A stretch of DNA of 64,000 nucleotides, taken from NCBI GenBank assembly GCA_965656525.1, contig CBFHKY010000004.1, positions 62,001-126,000 of the forward strand, in the 5' to 3' direction. Shown in pieces: positions 7,854 to 15,869 of this stretch. Under the pieces are notes generated by a model, which searched no databases, had not been told where the DNA came from, and saw only the letters and a program-made list of their open reading frames with translations. Position numbers and translations under genes: made by a program. The stretch is from Pseudomaricurvus sp965656525. Its GTDB lineage: Bacteria; Pseudomonadota; Gammaproteobacteria; Pseudomonadales; Cellvibrionaceae. Position 1 is the first letter of the stretch; each line of letters starts with the position of its first letter.

Positions 7854-10844
7854 ATGAAAAGAATGCTCATTAATGCAACTCAACCTGAAGAGTTGCGAGT
7901 TGCCCTCGTTGATGGCCAGTGGCTTTATGACTTGGACATCGAAAACCGCACCCGCGAACAGAAAAAAGCCAACATCTACAAAGGCAAAATCACACGGATT
8001 GAGCCAAGTCTCGAAGCCGCGTTTGTAGACTATGGCGCAGAGCGCCACGGCTTTCTCCCACTGAAAGAAATTTCACGCCAATATTTCAACAAATCCCCCA
8101 ATGAAATTGAAGGTCGCGTTAAAATAAAAGACGTCCTCAAGGAAGGGCAGGAACTTGTTGTCCAGATTGATAAAGAAGAGCGCGGCAATAAAGGCGCAGC
8201 CCTCACCACATTCATCAGCTTGGCTGGTCGCTACCTAGTACTAATGCCTAACAACCCACGTGCAGGTGGCATTTCTCGTCGCATTGATGGCGAAGATCGT
8301 GCCGAGCTTCGCGATGCACTGAGTAAGATCGAAGTACCTTCCGGAATGGGAGTGATCGTTCGCACTGCCGGTGTAGGCCGCAGCGCAGAAGAGCTTCAGT
8401 GGGATTTGGACAACCTACTCAAACTGTGGAAATCGATTGAAGTCGCCGCTGACGAGCGATCCGCGCCAGCGTTTCTGTTTCAAGAAAGTAATGTTCTATA
8501 TCGCGCCATTCGCGATTATTTACGCTTAGACATTGGCGAAATCATTGTTGATAAAAAAGAAGCCTATGAGCTAGTACAAGCGCTTATCAATCAAATGATG
8601 CCCGGCAACACCAGCAAGGTGAAACTTTACGAAGATGACACCCCCCTGTTTAACCGCTATCAGATCGAAAGTCAGATAGAGACTGCATTTGAACGTGAAG
8701 TGAAGCTACCTTCTGGCGGCTCTATTGTGATCGATGTGACAGAGGCCTTGGTATCGATTGATATCAACTCCGCTCGCGCCACTAAAGGCGGTGATATCGA
8801 AGAAACCGCTGTGCGCACCAACCTAGAAGCGGCTGATGAAATCGCCCGCCAGCTTCGTCTCAGGGATATGGGCGGCCTAGTCGTTATCGATTTTATCGAT
8901 ATGCAGCCGGTAAAGAACCAAAAAGAAGTCGAAAACCGCATGCGCGATGCCCTGTCTATGGATCGTGCCCGCGTACAAATTGGTCGTATTTCTCGCTTTG
9001 GTCTGTTGGAAATGTCTCGTCAGAGACTGCGTCCTTCACTGGGTGAAACAAGCTCCAAAGTATGCCCACGCTGTAGCGGGCAAGGCACCATACGCGGCAC
9101 CAAATCTATAGCATTGTCCATTCTGCGCTTGGTTGAAGAAGAAGCACAGAAAGAGCGCAGCGCTGAAATCCGTGCTATTACCCCGGTCTCTGTAGCCACC
9201 TACCTACTCAATGAGAAACGCCAGACGATTTCCAGCATTGAAAGTCGCAACAAAACTCGTGTTGTCATTGTTCCCAATGAACATATGGTTACTCCGCATT
9301 TTGAAGTGTTACGCCTGCGCGATGATGAAACTCAAGAGCTTGAAAGTAGCTACAAAATTGTTAGCCACAATGCCGAGGAGCTGGAGCTGGAAAGCGACAA
9401 AAAAACAGAAATCGTCGCACCACCTCAACCTGCGGTACAACAGCTACAACCGTCTGACATGGCACCCGCTCCGGCACCTGTAGAGAAAAAAGAACCAGAA
9501 AAACCTGGGCTACTGACACGCCTAATGCACGCCTTGTTTGGCGACCCAGCCGAAAAAGAACGCCTGCGTCAAGAAGAAGAGCGTGAGCAACAAAGACGAA
9601 ATAAGCGCCAAAACAGTCGCGGATCCCGCAATTCGCGCAATCGAGGCGGAAATCGTTCACGCAACGATCAGAATCGTTCAGAGCAATCCAAAAATCGCGA
9701 TAACAAACCTTCGGCACGACGCGACCAAAACAACGATTCCGATAACCGGAATACGGAACAACGCGAAAGCCGCAACAACGGCAATAACAGAAGACGTGAC
9801 AACCGCAAAGATCGCGACAAAGGCGCTCGTAACAACAACGAAAACAACCAACAAGCAACTCAGGCAACTCAGGCAACTCAGGCAACAAAGCCAGAGAACA
9901 ACAGTGATGAAAATCGCCCTAATAAACGACCACAAGGCAAAAGAGCAAGACCACAGCCACGTCGCCGCGGTCGTCGTGAAAACAATGAAACCAACGGTGA
10001 AAATGATGCACTGAATCAGCAAGTCACTACGGCTATTGATACTGCCGAGCAAGCTAAAGTGGCACAAGCTAATGAGCGCACTCAGCGTCAGTCATCAAAC
10101 AACAATGCAGACACAAAACAAAGTACTGTAGAAAATGGCTCGGCCCACAATGAACGTGAAGAAAAAGTTAAAGAAACTAAGCCTTCAACGCGTCAACGAC
10201 GATCTGAACCCAAAGAAGCCGATACCGCTAAGAAGGCTGTTTCTGATACCAAAGAGGCTCAAGCTGATACCAGTGGTCCGGCCGTAACGCGCTCAACTTC
10301 TGCGACAACAGAAGACAAGGCATCCTCATCAGAAGTCACAGCAGTAGAAACACCCACTGTGAACACCTCAGAGACAGAGCCAACAACCGAACTGAAAAAT
10401 ACACAAAAGCCAGAAGCAGAGAAAGAATCTGACACTTCAGAAGCAAGCAAGGCAGAAATTGCCAGTGCACCAGTGGCTGCAACAGACCCTGTAAGCCACA
10501 ATGAAACTGAAGTTCAATCTGAACCTGCTCAACCTGAAAAGGTTCAGCCAACAACTTCTGTCGACGCAACTGACAAAGTCGATGACAACTCAGCCAACAT
10601 GGAAGCCGATACAGAAGTCATGGCCACAGAAGAAGCTTACTCCCGTCCTGTGAATGACCCTAGAGTCAATCCAAAACCGATAGTGGAGCTGACTGTGGCA
10701 AATGGCCATGTAAATGCAATCATGAGTGCCCCCTTAAACACTGCACAACCGGCTGCAATCGAACACAACCCTAGACCATTAGAGCGCCCAGCTAACGATC
10801 CACGTCACAAGCGCACACAAAAAGAAGTCAATAGCGGCGAGTAA
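7854..10844 (+). CDS. rne: Ribonuclease E
   Basis: The essential endoribonuclease for mRNA decay and rRNA/tRNA processing, acting as a membrane-bound tetramer that scaffolds the degradosome. 996 aa. ATG 7854 gives the canonical MKRMLINATQ start and has AGGA 5 nt upstream. The S1 domain spans about residues 35-125. The DNase-like catalytic site has Asp303 and Asp346 at exactly the E. coli positions, and the zinc link CPRC has Cys404 and Cys407. After about residue 530 the sequence becomes low-complexity: Arg/Asn-rich (RNA binding, 575-690), then acidic Glu/Thr/Ser-rich, ending in a short conserved-looking tail near RPLERPANDPRHKR. Three 9-bp tandem repeats encode Ala-Thr-Gln. A terminator follows. 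RraA, an RNase E inhibitor, is encoded about 3 kb downstream. Confidence 0.97.
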   Translation: MKRMLINATQPEELRVALVDGQWLYDLDIENRTREQKKANIYKGKITRIEPSLEAAFVDYGAERHGFLPLKEISRQYFNKSPNEIEGRVKIKDVLKEGQELVVQIDKEERGNKGAALTTFISLAGRYLVLMPNNPRAGGISRRIDGEDRAELRDALSKIEVPSGMGVIVRTAGVGRSAEELQWDLDNLLKLWKSIEVAADERSAPAFLFQESNVLYRAIRDYLRLDIGEIIVDKKEAYELVQALINQMMPGNTSKVKLYEDDTPLFNRYQIESQIETAFEREVKLPSGGSIVIDVTEALVSIDINSARATKGGDIEETAVRTNLEAADEIARQLRLRDMGGLVVIDFIDMQPVKNQKEVENRMRDALSMDRARVQIGRISRFGLLEMSRQRLRPSLGETSSKVCPRCSGQGTIRGTKSIALSILRLVEEEAQKERSAEIRAITPVSVATYLLNEKRQTISSIESRNKTRVVIVPNEHMVTPHFEVLRLRDDETQELESSYKIVSHNAEELELESDKKTEIVAPPQPAVQQLQPSDMAPAPAPVEKKEPEKPGLLTRLMHALFGDPAEKERLRQEEEREQQRRNKRQNSRGSRNSRNRGGNRSRNDQNRSEQSKNRDNKPSARRDQNNDSDNRNTEQRESRNNGNNRRRDNRKDRDKGARNNNENNQQATQATQATQATKPENNSDENRPNKRPQGKRARPQPRRRGRRENNETNGENDALNQQVTTAIDTAEQAKVAQANERTQRQSSNNNADTKQSTVENGSAHNEREEKVKETKPSTRQRRSEPKEADTAKKAVSDTKEAQADTSGPAVTRSTSATTEDKASSSEVTAVETPTVNTSETEPTTELKNTQKPEAEKESDTSEASKAEIASAPVAATDPVSHNETEVQSEPAQPEKVQPTTSVDATDKVDDNSANMEADTEVMATEEAYSRPVNDPRVNPKPIVELTVANGHVNAIMSAPLNTAQPAAIEHNPRPLERPANDPRHKRTQKEVNSGE
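9856..9886 (+). repeat. Tandem 9-bp repeat within rne
   Basis: Three identical copies of CAACTCAGG followed by CAAC, in frame and encoding repeated Ala-Thr-Gln in the disordered C-terminal part of RNase E. Copy number could vary between strains by slippage without breaking the frame. Confidence 0.9.
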
Positions 10845-10871
10845 CTTTAAGCCCCATACGACCTTCTGATC

Positions 10872-10906
10872 AAAAAAGCCCCAGAACTCTGTTTTGGGGC
10901 TTTTTT
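10872..10906 (+). terminator. Rho-independent terminator of rne
   Basis: GCCCCAGAAC (10878-10887) pairs with GTTTTGGGGC (10891-10900), one G-U pair, followed by six T. A-tract on the left means it could also act on the opposite strand. It starts 28 bp after the rne stop. Confidence 0.9.
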
Positions 10907-10930
10907 CATTTAAAAATAATAAGTTAGGGC

Positions 10931-10958
10931 TTGTCGTATAACGTAACCTATGTATAAT
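10931..10958 (+). promoter_or_regulatory. Promoter of tRNA-Ser
   Basis: TTGTCG (10931-10936), a 16-nt spacer and a perfect TATAAT (10953-10958). The mature tRNA begins 13 nt after the -10 box. Confidence 0.75.
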
Positions 10959-10970
10959 TCGTCTCGTTCC

Positions 10971-11058
10971 GGAGGGATGGCAGAGTGGTCGAATGCACCG
11001 GTCTTGAAAACCGGCGAACTGAGAGGTTCCCAGGGTTCGAATCCCTGTCCCTCCGCCA
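10971..11058 (+). tRNA. tRNA-Ser, anticodon UGA
   Basis: 88 nt including an encoded CCA end. The 7-bp acceptor stem GGAGGGA/TCCCTCC, the anticodon loop CTTGAAA with TGA in its centre, a long class II variable arm (GAACTGAGAGGTTCC) and the T-loop GGTTCGAATCC are all visible. The tRNA-Ser gene next to yccA matches the arrangement near serT in E. coli. Confidence 0.97.
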
Positions 11059-11120
11059 CACACAGCAAGTGATGTGGCGGATGCGTTATTTATTATCAGT
11101 TAAATAGCGTGCATCACTTG
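11052..11120 (+). repeat. Two competing inverted repeats at and after the tRNA-Ser 3' end
   Basis: TCCGCCACA (11052-11060, the tRNA acceptor end plus CCA) is exactly complementary to TGTGGCGGA (11074-11082). CAAGTGATG (11066-11074) is exactly complementary to CATCACTTG (11112-11120). The trailer could fold two mutually exclusive ways, one of which masks the tRNA 3' end. Confidence 0.7.
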
Positions 11121-11131
11121 AACAGAAAAAG

Positions 11132-11155
11132 CCCACCATACGGTGGGTTTTTTTT
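11132..11155 (+). terminator. Rho-independent terminator of tRNA-Ser
   Basis: CCCACC pairs with GGTGGG around a short ATAC loop, followed by eight T. It closes the tRNA transcript. Confidence 0.9.
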
Positions 11156-11611
11156 GCCCCGCTTTCAGACTTCAGCCAAAAGCTCTAAACCTAACATGTA
11201 AACTTCTGTTGCGGATTTTTATGGCTCGCACTAGCCGCTTTTTTACCCGCCCCCCTCATACCAACACCGCTCGCCTTAACGCCCAAAGCCGCAAAACCGT
11301 TCAGCATGTAAGCTCGCTATCAATGTGGCACACCGCATCACCCTCTCTTGCAGTGCACAAAAATGTAAACGACTTTTCTTTTTTTATCGCTCTTCGTATT
11401 TACACTCCACTGAACACAAAACTGATTTAAATTAGCATTGAACGATTCAATCTAGAAACATCTAAGTACTCAGTTTAAACCTCAAGCATTACCTTATTTT
11501 TCATAGGGTTATAACCTGTGTTTAGCAGCGTTAATTCTCTTGATTTTGAGGTACGGCTTTGTATGATGTAGATCGTCAATCAATTCGAATGGCTCGCAAC
11601 GGAGAACCAAC
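11156..11611. other. Intergenic region between tRNA-Ser and yccA
   Basis: About 456 bp. The only clear element is the yccA promoter at 11540-11567. An open frame at 11221-11430 (69 codons from an ATG) has no ribosome binding site and no recognisable product. Nothing else supportable is seen. Confidence 0.5.
11540..11567 (+). promoter_or_regulatory. Promoter of yccA
   Basis: TTGATT (11540-11545), a 16-nt spacer and TATGAT (11562-11567), 44 bp before the yccA start. Confidence 0.6.
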
Positions 11612-12286
11612 ATGCAAGAGATTTATACACAGTCGCAGAGTGAGTCTGCTGTCTCAACCAATAAGGTGCTGAGGAACACATATATGTTGCTCGCCATGAC
11701 GCTTACAGTCAGTGCGGCCGCCTGTGGTGTCTCCATGGCTATTGGCTTGGGTCAAGGAATGGCACTAATGATGAATTTGATCGCCATTGCCATGGTCTGG
11801 TTTGTTCTACCTCGCACGGCCAATTCTGCGAGCGGTATTTATGTTGTTTTCGCCTTTACTGCTTTGCTAGGTGCTTCTCTCGGCCCAACAATCAGTCATT
11901 ATCTAAATACACCAAATGGTTCTCAAGTGGTGCTACAAGCGCTAGCTGGTACAGCACTAGTATTTTTTGGTCTATCGGCTTATGTGTTAACCACACGAAA
12001 AGACTTTAGTTTTTTAGGTGGCTTCTTAATGACCGGCCTGATCATTGTGGTTGTTGCCGCTGTAGGCTTGATGATTGCTGGTATGTTCGGGGTTAACATC
12101 AGTGGTGCAAGTTTGGCAATCAGTGCCGCTATTGTGTTATTGATGTCTGGCCTAATCTTATACGATACCAGCCGTATCGTTAATGGCGGTGAAACCAATT
12201 ATGTTTTAGCAACAGTGTCACTGTACTTAAACATCTACAACCTTTTTATTGCTCTGCTCAGCCTGATCGGTGCAGCAGAAGACTGA
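11612..12286 (+). CDS. yccA: Bax inhibitor-1/YccA family membrane protein
   Basis: 224 aa with about seven predicted membrane-spanning segments beginning near residue 24, and a short polar N-terminus. The BI-1/YccA family fold shows in the alternating hydrophobic blocks and in the C-terminal LILYDTSRIVNGGETNYVLATVSLYLNIYNLFIALLSLIG region. E. coli YccA is a substrate and modulator of the FtsH protease and related family members conduct Ca2+ or protons; the role here is inferred only from family. ATG 11612 preceded by CGGAG. Followed by tusDCB in the same direction, an order also found in Pseudomonas-type genomes. Confidence 0.92.
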   Translation: MQEIYTQSQSESAVSTNKVLRNTYMLLAMTLTVSAAACGVSMAIGLGQGMALMMNLIAIAMVWFVLPRTANSASGIYVVFAFTALLGASLGPTISHYLNTPNGSQVVLQALAGTALVFFGLSAYVLTTRKDFSFLGGFLMTGLIIVVVAAVGLMIAGMFGVNISGASLAISAAIVLLMSGLILYDTSRIVNGGETNYVLATVSLYLNIYNLFIALLSLIGAAED

Positions 12287-12295
12287 TAGTATCGC

Positions 12296-12323
12296 AAGGG
12301 GCTCCGACAAAAAGGGGCCCCTT
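12296..12323 (+). terminator. Possible weak terminator or attenuator between yccA and tusD
   Basis: AAGGGGC (12296-12302) is complementary to GCCCCTT (12317-12323); an overlapping perfect palindrome AAAGGGGCCCCTTT offers an alternative fold. There is no T-tract beyond three T, so termination may be partial. Confidence 0.35.
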
Positions 12324-12341
12324 TCACAGTCATGTATGCAT

Positions 12342-12713
12342 ATGAAGTTTGCTCTTATTATTTCTCGCCCTCCTACAAGCACCGCCTCTACTGATACCGC
12401 TTTACAGTTCGCACAGTCAATCGTGTCCCAAGGCCATGCTCTAACGCGCGTTTTTTTTGCCGGTAAAGCAGTTACTCTCGGTTCGCCCACTGAACAAAAC
12501 CTATCCTCTGAGGTAATAAATGCTTGGCAACAATTAAGGCACAAACACAACATTGATTTGTGCCTTTGTATCACCGATTTTCAACAGCTGTGCGGTCAAG
12601 AGAATATCCAACCTATAGACGGCTTTACCTTAAGTGGTATGGGTCAAGTTGCTGACATCTGCCATCAGTGTGACCGAGTTATCACGCTACACAATAGACA
12701 GAACGAAAAGTAA
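12342..12713 (+). CDS. tusD: Sulfur relay protein TusD
   Basis: TusD carries a persulfide in the TusBCD complex that passes sulfur from TusA to TusE and so to MnmA for 2-thiouridine synthesis in tRNA. 123 aa from ATG 12342 (ATG 12336 is an alternative). Family features: the MKFALIIS start, GHALTRVFFAGKAV, AWQQL, the DLCLCITDF segment whose second Cys aligns with catalytic Cys78 of E. coli TusD, and GFTLSGMGQVADICHQCDRVITL at the C-terminus. The stop is one base from the tusC start. Confidence 0.92.
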   Translation: MKFALIISRPPTSTASTDTALQFAQSIVSQGHALTRVFFAGKAVTLGSPTEQNLSSEVINAWQQLRHKHNIDLCLCITDFQQLCGQENIQPIDGFTLSGMGQVADICHQCDRVITLHNRQNEK

Positions 12714-12714
12714 A

Positions 12715-13032
12715 ATGGAGCCAGTGCAAAATCTTATTGTTTTGAATACAGAAAGCACTCTAGCTCTACAAGACGGACTGAATGCAGCGTTAACGCTGGC
12801 CGCAATGGGCCAGCCCACAGCTCTGCTTTTACTTCGAGGCTGCGCTGCCCTGCTTTCCAATCTTTCAGCTGAGCTGAGTGACAAATTTAGCTTTTGTGAT
12901 AGCTTAGACGTAAAACTGTATACGTCAGAAGACGCCAACTTGTACACCGCCAGTCATCTGCCTATAGAATCGTTAACCGCACAGGGCACCATGAATTTAA
13001 TACGGCAAGCTAGGCACTGTTTACAACTATGA
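12715..13032 (+). CDS. tusC: Sulfur relay protein TusC
   Basis: 105 aa, a DsrE/F-like subunit of the TusBCD heterohexamer. It shows the family layout with the strand-helix start LIVLNTESTLALQDGLNAALTLAAMG followed by TALLLLRGCAALL, but it is shorter than E. coli TusC (119 aa) and sequence similarity is modest; the call leans on position between tusD and tusB. ATG 12715 lies one base after the tusD stop, and its stop overlaps the tusB start by ATGA, so the three are translationally coupled. Confidence 0.82.
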   Translation: MEPVQNLIVLNTESTLALQDGLNAALTLAAMGQPTALLLLRGCAALLSNLSAELSDKFSFCDSLDVKLYTSEDANLYTASHLPIESLTAQGTMNLIRQARHCLQL

Positions 13033-13304
13033 CACTCCATATTATTTCCACGTCATTCGCAGACACTTTACCTGCCGACCTTCTGGGATGCTGCTCACAA
13101 GAGGACGCCATATTACTGATCGATGGCGGATGCTTGCTCTCACAAAACTTGATGATAAAAAAGCTGAGCCATCTCACACAACTTTATGCGCTACTGCCAA
13201 CAGCGGCGGATACTCACCGAGCAATTCCAGACTACGTACAACTCATTGATTACGATAAGTGGGTCGATCTTTGTTGTCAGCACACCCCCATTATTTCATG
13301 GTGA
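13029..13304 (+). CDS. tusB: Sulfur relay protein TusB
   Basis: 91 aa, the smallest subunit of TusBCD (E. coli 95 aa). Typical features are the DAILLIDGGCLL strand region, LTQLYALLPTAAD, and the ending VQLIDYDKWVDLCCQHTPIISW, where the family ends with a Ser-x-x-Trp. Start overlaps tusC by 4 nt. TusE, the next carrier and a usual fourth gene of the operon in related bacteria, is not found downstream: only about 100 bp of A-rich sequence separates the stop from the convergent yjbQ. Confidence 0.88.
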   Translation: MTLHIISTSFADTLPADLLGCCSQEDAILLIDGGCLLSQNLMIKKLSHLTQLYALLPTAADTHRAIPDYVQLIDYDKWVDLCCQHTPIISW

Positions 13305-13404
13305 GCAGTTCATAAAAACTCGCCGATCAAGAACATAAAACAATACACAAACACGAATAAAAACCGTATAAATCGAAAAACAGTCGTAGGCTTATAACGA
13401 ACGC

Positions 13405-13812
13405 TCAGTTTGAGAGATGAACAATAACCTGCCGATGGTGGGCTTGGTGACGATGCTCCCACAAAAAAATACCTTGCCAAGTACCTAGCGCTAGATGACC
13501 TTGTAAGATGGGAATGCTCAAGCTGGTTGATGTTAGCGATGCCTTGATGTGTGCAGGCATATCGTCTGCGCCTTCTAATGTATGAGTATACAAAGGGTCA
13601 TTTTCTGGAACGAGCCTATTCAACCAAGCCTCTAAATCCCGGCGTGCACTTGAGTCGTAATTTTCTTGGATCAATAAGCTGGCAGAGGTGTGCTGAATGT
13701 AAAGGGTACACAACCCCTCTTGGAGGTCAGCGTTATTGACAATATTCACGACATTCGCGGTAATGTCATTTAGACCTTGCTGACGAGAAGTAACGTCTAA
13801 TACCTTAATCAT
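13405..13812 (-). CDS. yjbQ: YjbQ (UPF0047) family protein
   Basis: 135 aa. The family signature is clear: CTLYIQHTSASLLIQENYDSSARRDLEAWLN and the C-terminal LGTWQGIFLWEHRHQAHHRQVIVHL, which contributes His/Glu metal ligands. E. coli YjbQ shows weak thiamine-phosphate synthase activity and this is widely used as an annotation, but the physiological role is not settled. ATG 13812 with GAGGAATTCC-type sequence (GGAGGAATTCCTT on the coding strand) just upstream, a strong ribosome binding site. Convergent with tusB. Confidence 0.92.
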   Translation of the reverse strand: MIKVLDVTSRQQGLNDITANVVNIVNNADLQEGLCTLYIQHTSASLLIQENYDSSARRDLEAWLNRLVPENDPLYTHTLEGADDMPAHIKASLTSTSLSIPILQGHLALGTWQGIFLWEHRHQAHHRQVIVHLSN

Positions 13813-13882
13813 AAGGAATTCCTCCTCGGACTTTTATAGTCAATCGCTTCGTTATGCCGACAACCTGAGCCAGTCTAAAAAA

Positions 13883-14374
13883 TTACGCTGCTTTTGGGTT
13901 GAGTGACTTGGCCGATACAATCACCCCATTTTGATCTGCATAAACAAACTCGCCAGGATGAAAACTCACACCTGCAAATCTCACACTGACATTGAGCTCA
14001 CCCACACCTTTTTTCTCAGTTTTCATAGGATGAGCCCCCAAAGCCTGGACGCCTAAATTCAAAGTTTTTATGTCGGCCACATCACGGATGCAACCATACA
14101 TTAAAATCCCTTGCCAACCATTGTTCACAGCCGCTTCAGCCAACTGATCGCCAAGACAAGCTCGGCGCATAGAACCTCCAGCATCCACTACCAATACCTT
14201 ACCGTGGCCAGCTAATGCAACCTGATCCTTGACAAGGGAGTTGTCTTCAAAGCATTTGATGGTGACAATTTCTCCACCAAAAAACTCCTTGCCGCCATAA
14301 CTTTTAAACATAGGCTCCGCAACACGGATCAAGCCAGGGTAATCATCACAAAGGTCAGGTGTGCAAATGCTCAT
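13883..14374 (-). CDS. rraA: Ribonuclease E inhibitor RraA
   Basis: RraA forms a ring trimer that binds RNase E and masks its activity. 163 aa. Strong family motifs: TPDLCDDYP at the start, GGEIVTIKCFEDNSLVK, VLVVDAGGSMRRACLGD, and GCIRDVADI. I chose ATG 14374 because AAGGA lies 8 nt upstream and it gives the usual MS-x-x-TPDLCD N-terminus; ATGs up to 14401 are open but less well placed. Some members of this fold are aldolases/decarboxylases, yet the closeness to RraA is high. rne itself is in this window. Confidence 0.93.
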   Translation of the reverse strand: MSICTPDLCDDYPGLIRVAEPMFKSYGGKEFFGGEIVTIKCFEDNSLVKDQVALAGHGKVLVVDAGGSMRRACLGDQLAEAAVNNGWQGILMYGCIRDVADIKTLNLGVQALGAHPMKTEKKGVGELNVSVRFAGVSFHPGEFVYADQNGVIVSAKSLNPKAA

Positions 14375-14434
14375 GGTCATCATCCTTGCAGTTTCGATCA
14401 TTAGTGCCGCTACAGGGCTTTTACTGAAAAAGTC

Positions 14435-14752
14435 TTAAACTTGGGTCGGGTCTACGCCAATCAGAGTACCGTTATAAATTGGCTGATACACTCGTACGGC
14501 TTTTAAACAAGCGGAGCCTTTAGCCGCGCCACTTTGCAGGTCGAACTCAATGCCATGAAGAGGACAGCGTATTGCGCCATCGGACACCGTTCCAAAGTTC
14601 AACGGTGCATCCATATGTGCGCAACGATTTTCTAATATATGCACACGGCCATCTTCTTGCATGAGAATCAACTCACGATGACCTACTCGCACCACATTAC
14701 GGTAGCCATCATGTAAACGATGCAACTTCTCCAACGCCTGAAATGATGCCAT
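14435..14752 (-). CDS. Rieske [2Fe-2S] ferredoxin-like protein
   Basis: 105 aa, essentially one Rieske domain. The cluster ligands are visible: Cys-Ala-His (box 1, CAHMDAPL) and CPLHG (box 2), spaced 17 residues apart, then a C-terminal strand VRVYQPIYNGTLIGV. Such small proteins act as electron carriers for oxygenases or, like NirD, as subunits. ATG 14752 lies 2 bp after the stop of the upstream alpha/beta-hydrolase gene, so translation is probably coupled. No oxygenase gene is nearby, so the redox partner is unknown. Confidence 0.88.
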   Translation of the reverse strand: MASFQALEKLHRLHDGYRNVVRVGHRELILMQEDGRVHILENRCAHMDAPLNFGTVSDGAIRCPLHGIEFDLQSGAAKGSACLKAVRVYQPIYNGTLIGVDPTQV

Positions 14753-14754
14753 TG

Positions 14755-15681
14755 TTAAGCCCTCTGCTGAACACCAAAGCGCTGCCAATTAGATATTGAC
14801 CGCTGCAAGTCATCAAGCATGGCCGAGTCTGTGAGTCGGCCAGTTAATAAAGCGTCGATCTGATCTGTGCCAGAAGGCAACATTGTTAGATTGTCACTCT
14901 GATATAAACTCTTGAGCCCCTCATCGTAATTGATTAGAAAGTTTGGGTGTCCTAACCAGCTCAATTTGACCGACCCAGATGCTAACTGCCTCCAAAGATC
15001 TAAGCCTACGCTTTTTCCTCGAACTTGGAACCATTGCGACTCCGAGAACAGTTCAGCCAATAAGGGAGTAGCTTCACGTTCAGGGCCCCAATCTGGATTA
15101 ACCCGATGACGTGCGGCCAGCAAGGCCGCTGTGCCAGGTAAAGTGGCCCAATTTGCATGACCAAAAGGAGCTCCCGCCCCCAACAACGAAGCGATGGGTA
15201 AAGAATCCAATGAGCCAAGGGCAAGGCTCATTAGTAATGCGCCAGCACCGTGTCCACAGGCCAGCCAATGCAAAGACTTCCCCTCACGCTGTTCGGCAAC
15301 AAACATCGCAATAGCAGGCAGGTCGTAACGAGCGTAATCAATCAGTGTGGTTTGCTCAAAATGATCGTTCACTGGGGAAAGCCCGTGGCCTCGCAATTCG
15401 GGGATCCAGACATCAAAACCCAATTCAACCAGATCGCGAGCCAGCCTTCGTTCGCCCCGTTGCCAGAAGACACCACGATTTTGATACTGACCGTGCAGCA
15501 GTAAAACGGTTGGGGCCTTAGGATCCAGAGCATGATCAACCCGAGACAAATGAGTAACCGCCAGTTCAACGGATTTATCTGGGTTATTATTGGGTTTCAG
15601 CAGATAGACATCCTCTGCGATACCTTGATCAACATCTGCCCCCATCAATCGTACGGGGAAAAACCGACTACTACTCTTCAC
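14755..15681 (-). CDS. Alpha/beta-hydrolase fold protein with degenerate nucleophile elbow
   Basis: 308 aa with the alpha/beta-hydrolase plan: LLLHG oxyanion strand near residues 60-64, DVWIPELRGHG near 90-100, and the nucleophile elbow near residues 143-147. There the expected Gly-x-Ser-x-Gly reads Gly-His-Gly-Ala-Gly (GHGAG), so the catalytic serine is replaced by glycine; the preceding Cys142 is not at the nucleophile position. A catalytic activity of the usual kind is therefore unlikely. Coupled to the Rieske gene 2 bp downstream. Probably transcribed from the 188-bp spacer shared with pabB. Confidence 0.82.
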   Translation of the reverse strand: MKSSSRFFPVRLMGADVDQGIAEDVYLLKPNNNPDKSVELAVTHLSRVDHALDPKAPTVLLLHGQYQNRGVFWQRGERRLARDLVELGFDVWIPELRGHGLSPVNDHFEQTTLIDYARYDLPAIAMFVAEQREGKSLHWLACGHGAGALLMSLALGSLDSLPIASLLGAGAPFGHANWATLPGTAALLAARHRVNPDWGPEREATPLLAELFSESQWFQVRGKSVGLDLWRQLASGSVKLSWLGHPNFLINYDEGLKSLYQSDNLTMLPSGTDQIDALLTGRLTDSAMLDDLQRSISNWQRFGVQQRA

Positions 15682-15869
15682 AGAAAACGTTACACCACTC
15701 TAAAATTGTCAGCCATTATACGCTCTTGAGACACAAAATAGGCGTATCCCCACCCTATCGATTACTTCAATGTTGTTTATTACATGGCAATTCAAAGCCC
15801 GAAATTCTAAAATGCGCTACCTACGACCTCAGAGTCTCAACTGGGTCGTTGTTGCGGAGCTACCCTTTT

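Noticed and set aside
9856..9886. Repeat array that might suggest CRISPR
   Set aside because: Direct 9-bp repeats without spacers, in frame inside rne.
9361..10067. Two Cys/Val-rich minus-strand frames of 129-175 codons
   Set aside because: Reverse shadows of the low-complexity C-terminal part of rne.
10971..11155. Integrated element at the tRNA-Ser 3' end
   Set aside because: No integrase, no direct repeat of the tRNA end; the repeat present is inverted and local.
11143..11430. Short frame between tRNA-Ser and yccA
   Set aside because: Begins inside the tRNA terminator; the internal ATG at 11221 has no ribosome binding site and the product is unlike known proteins.
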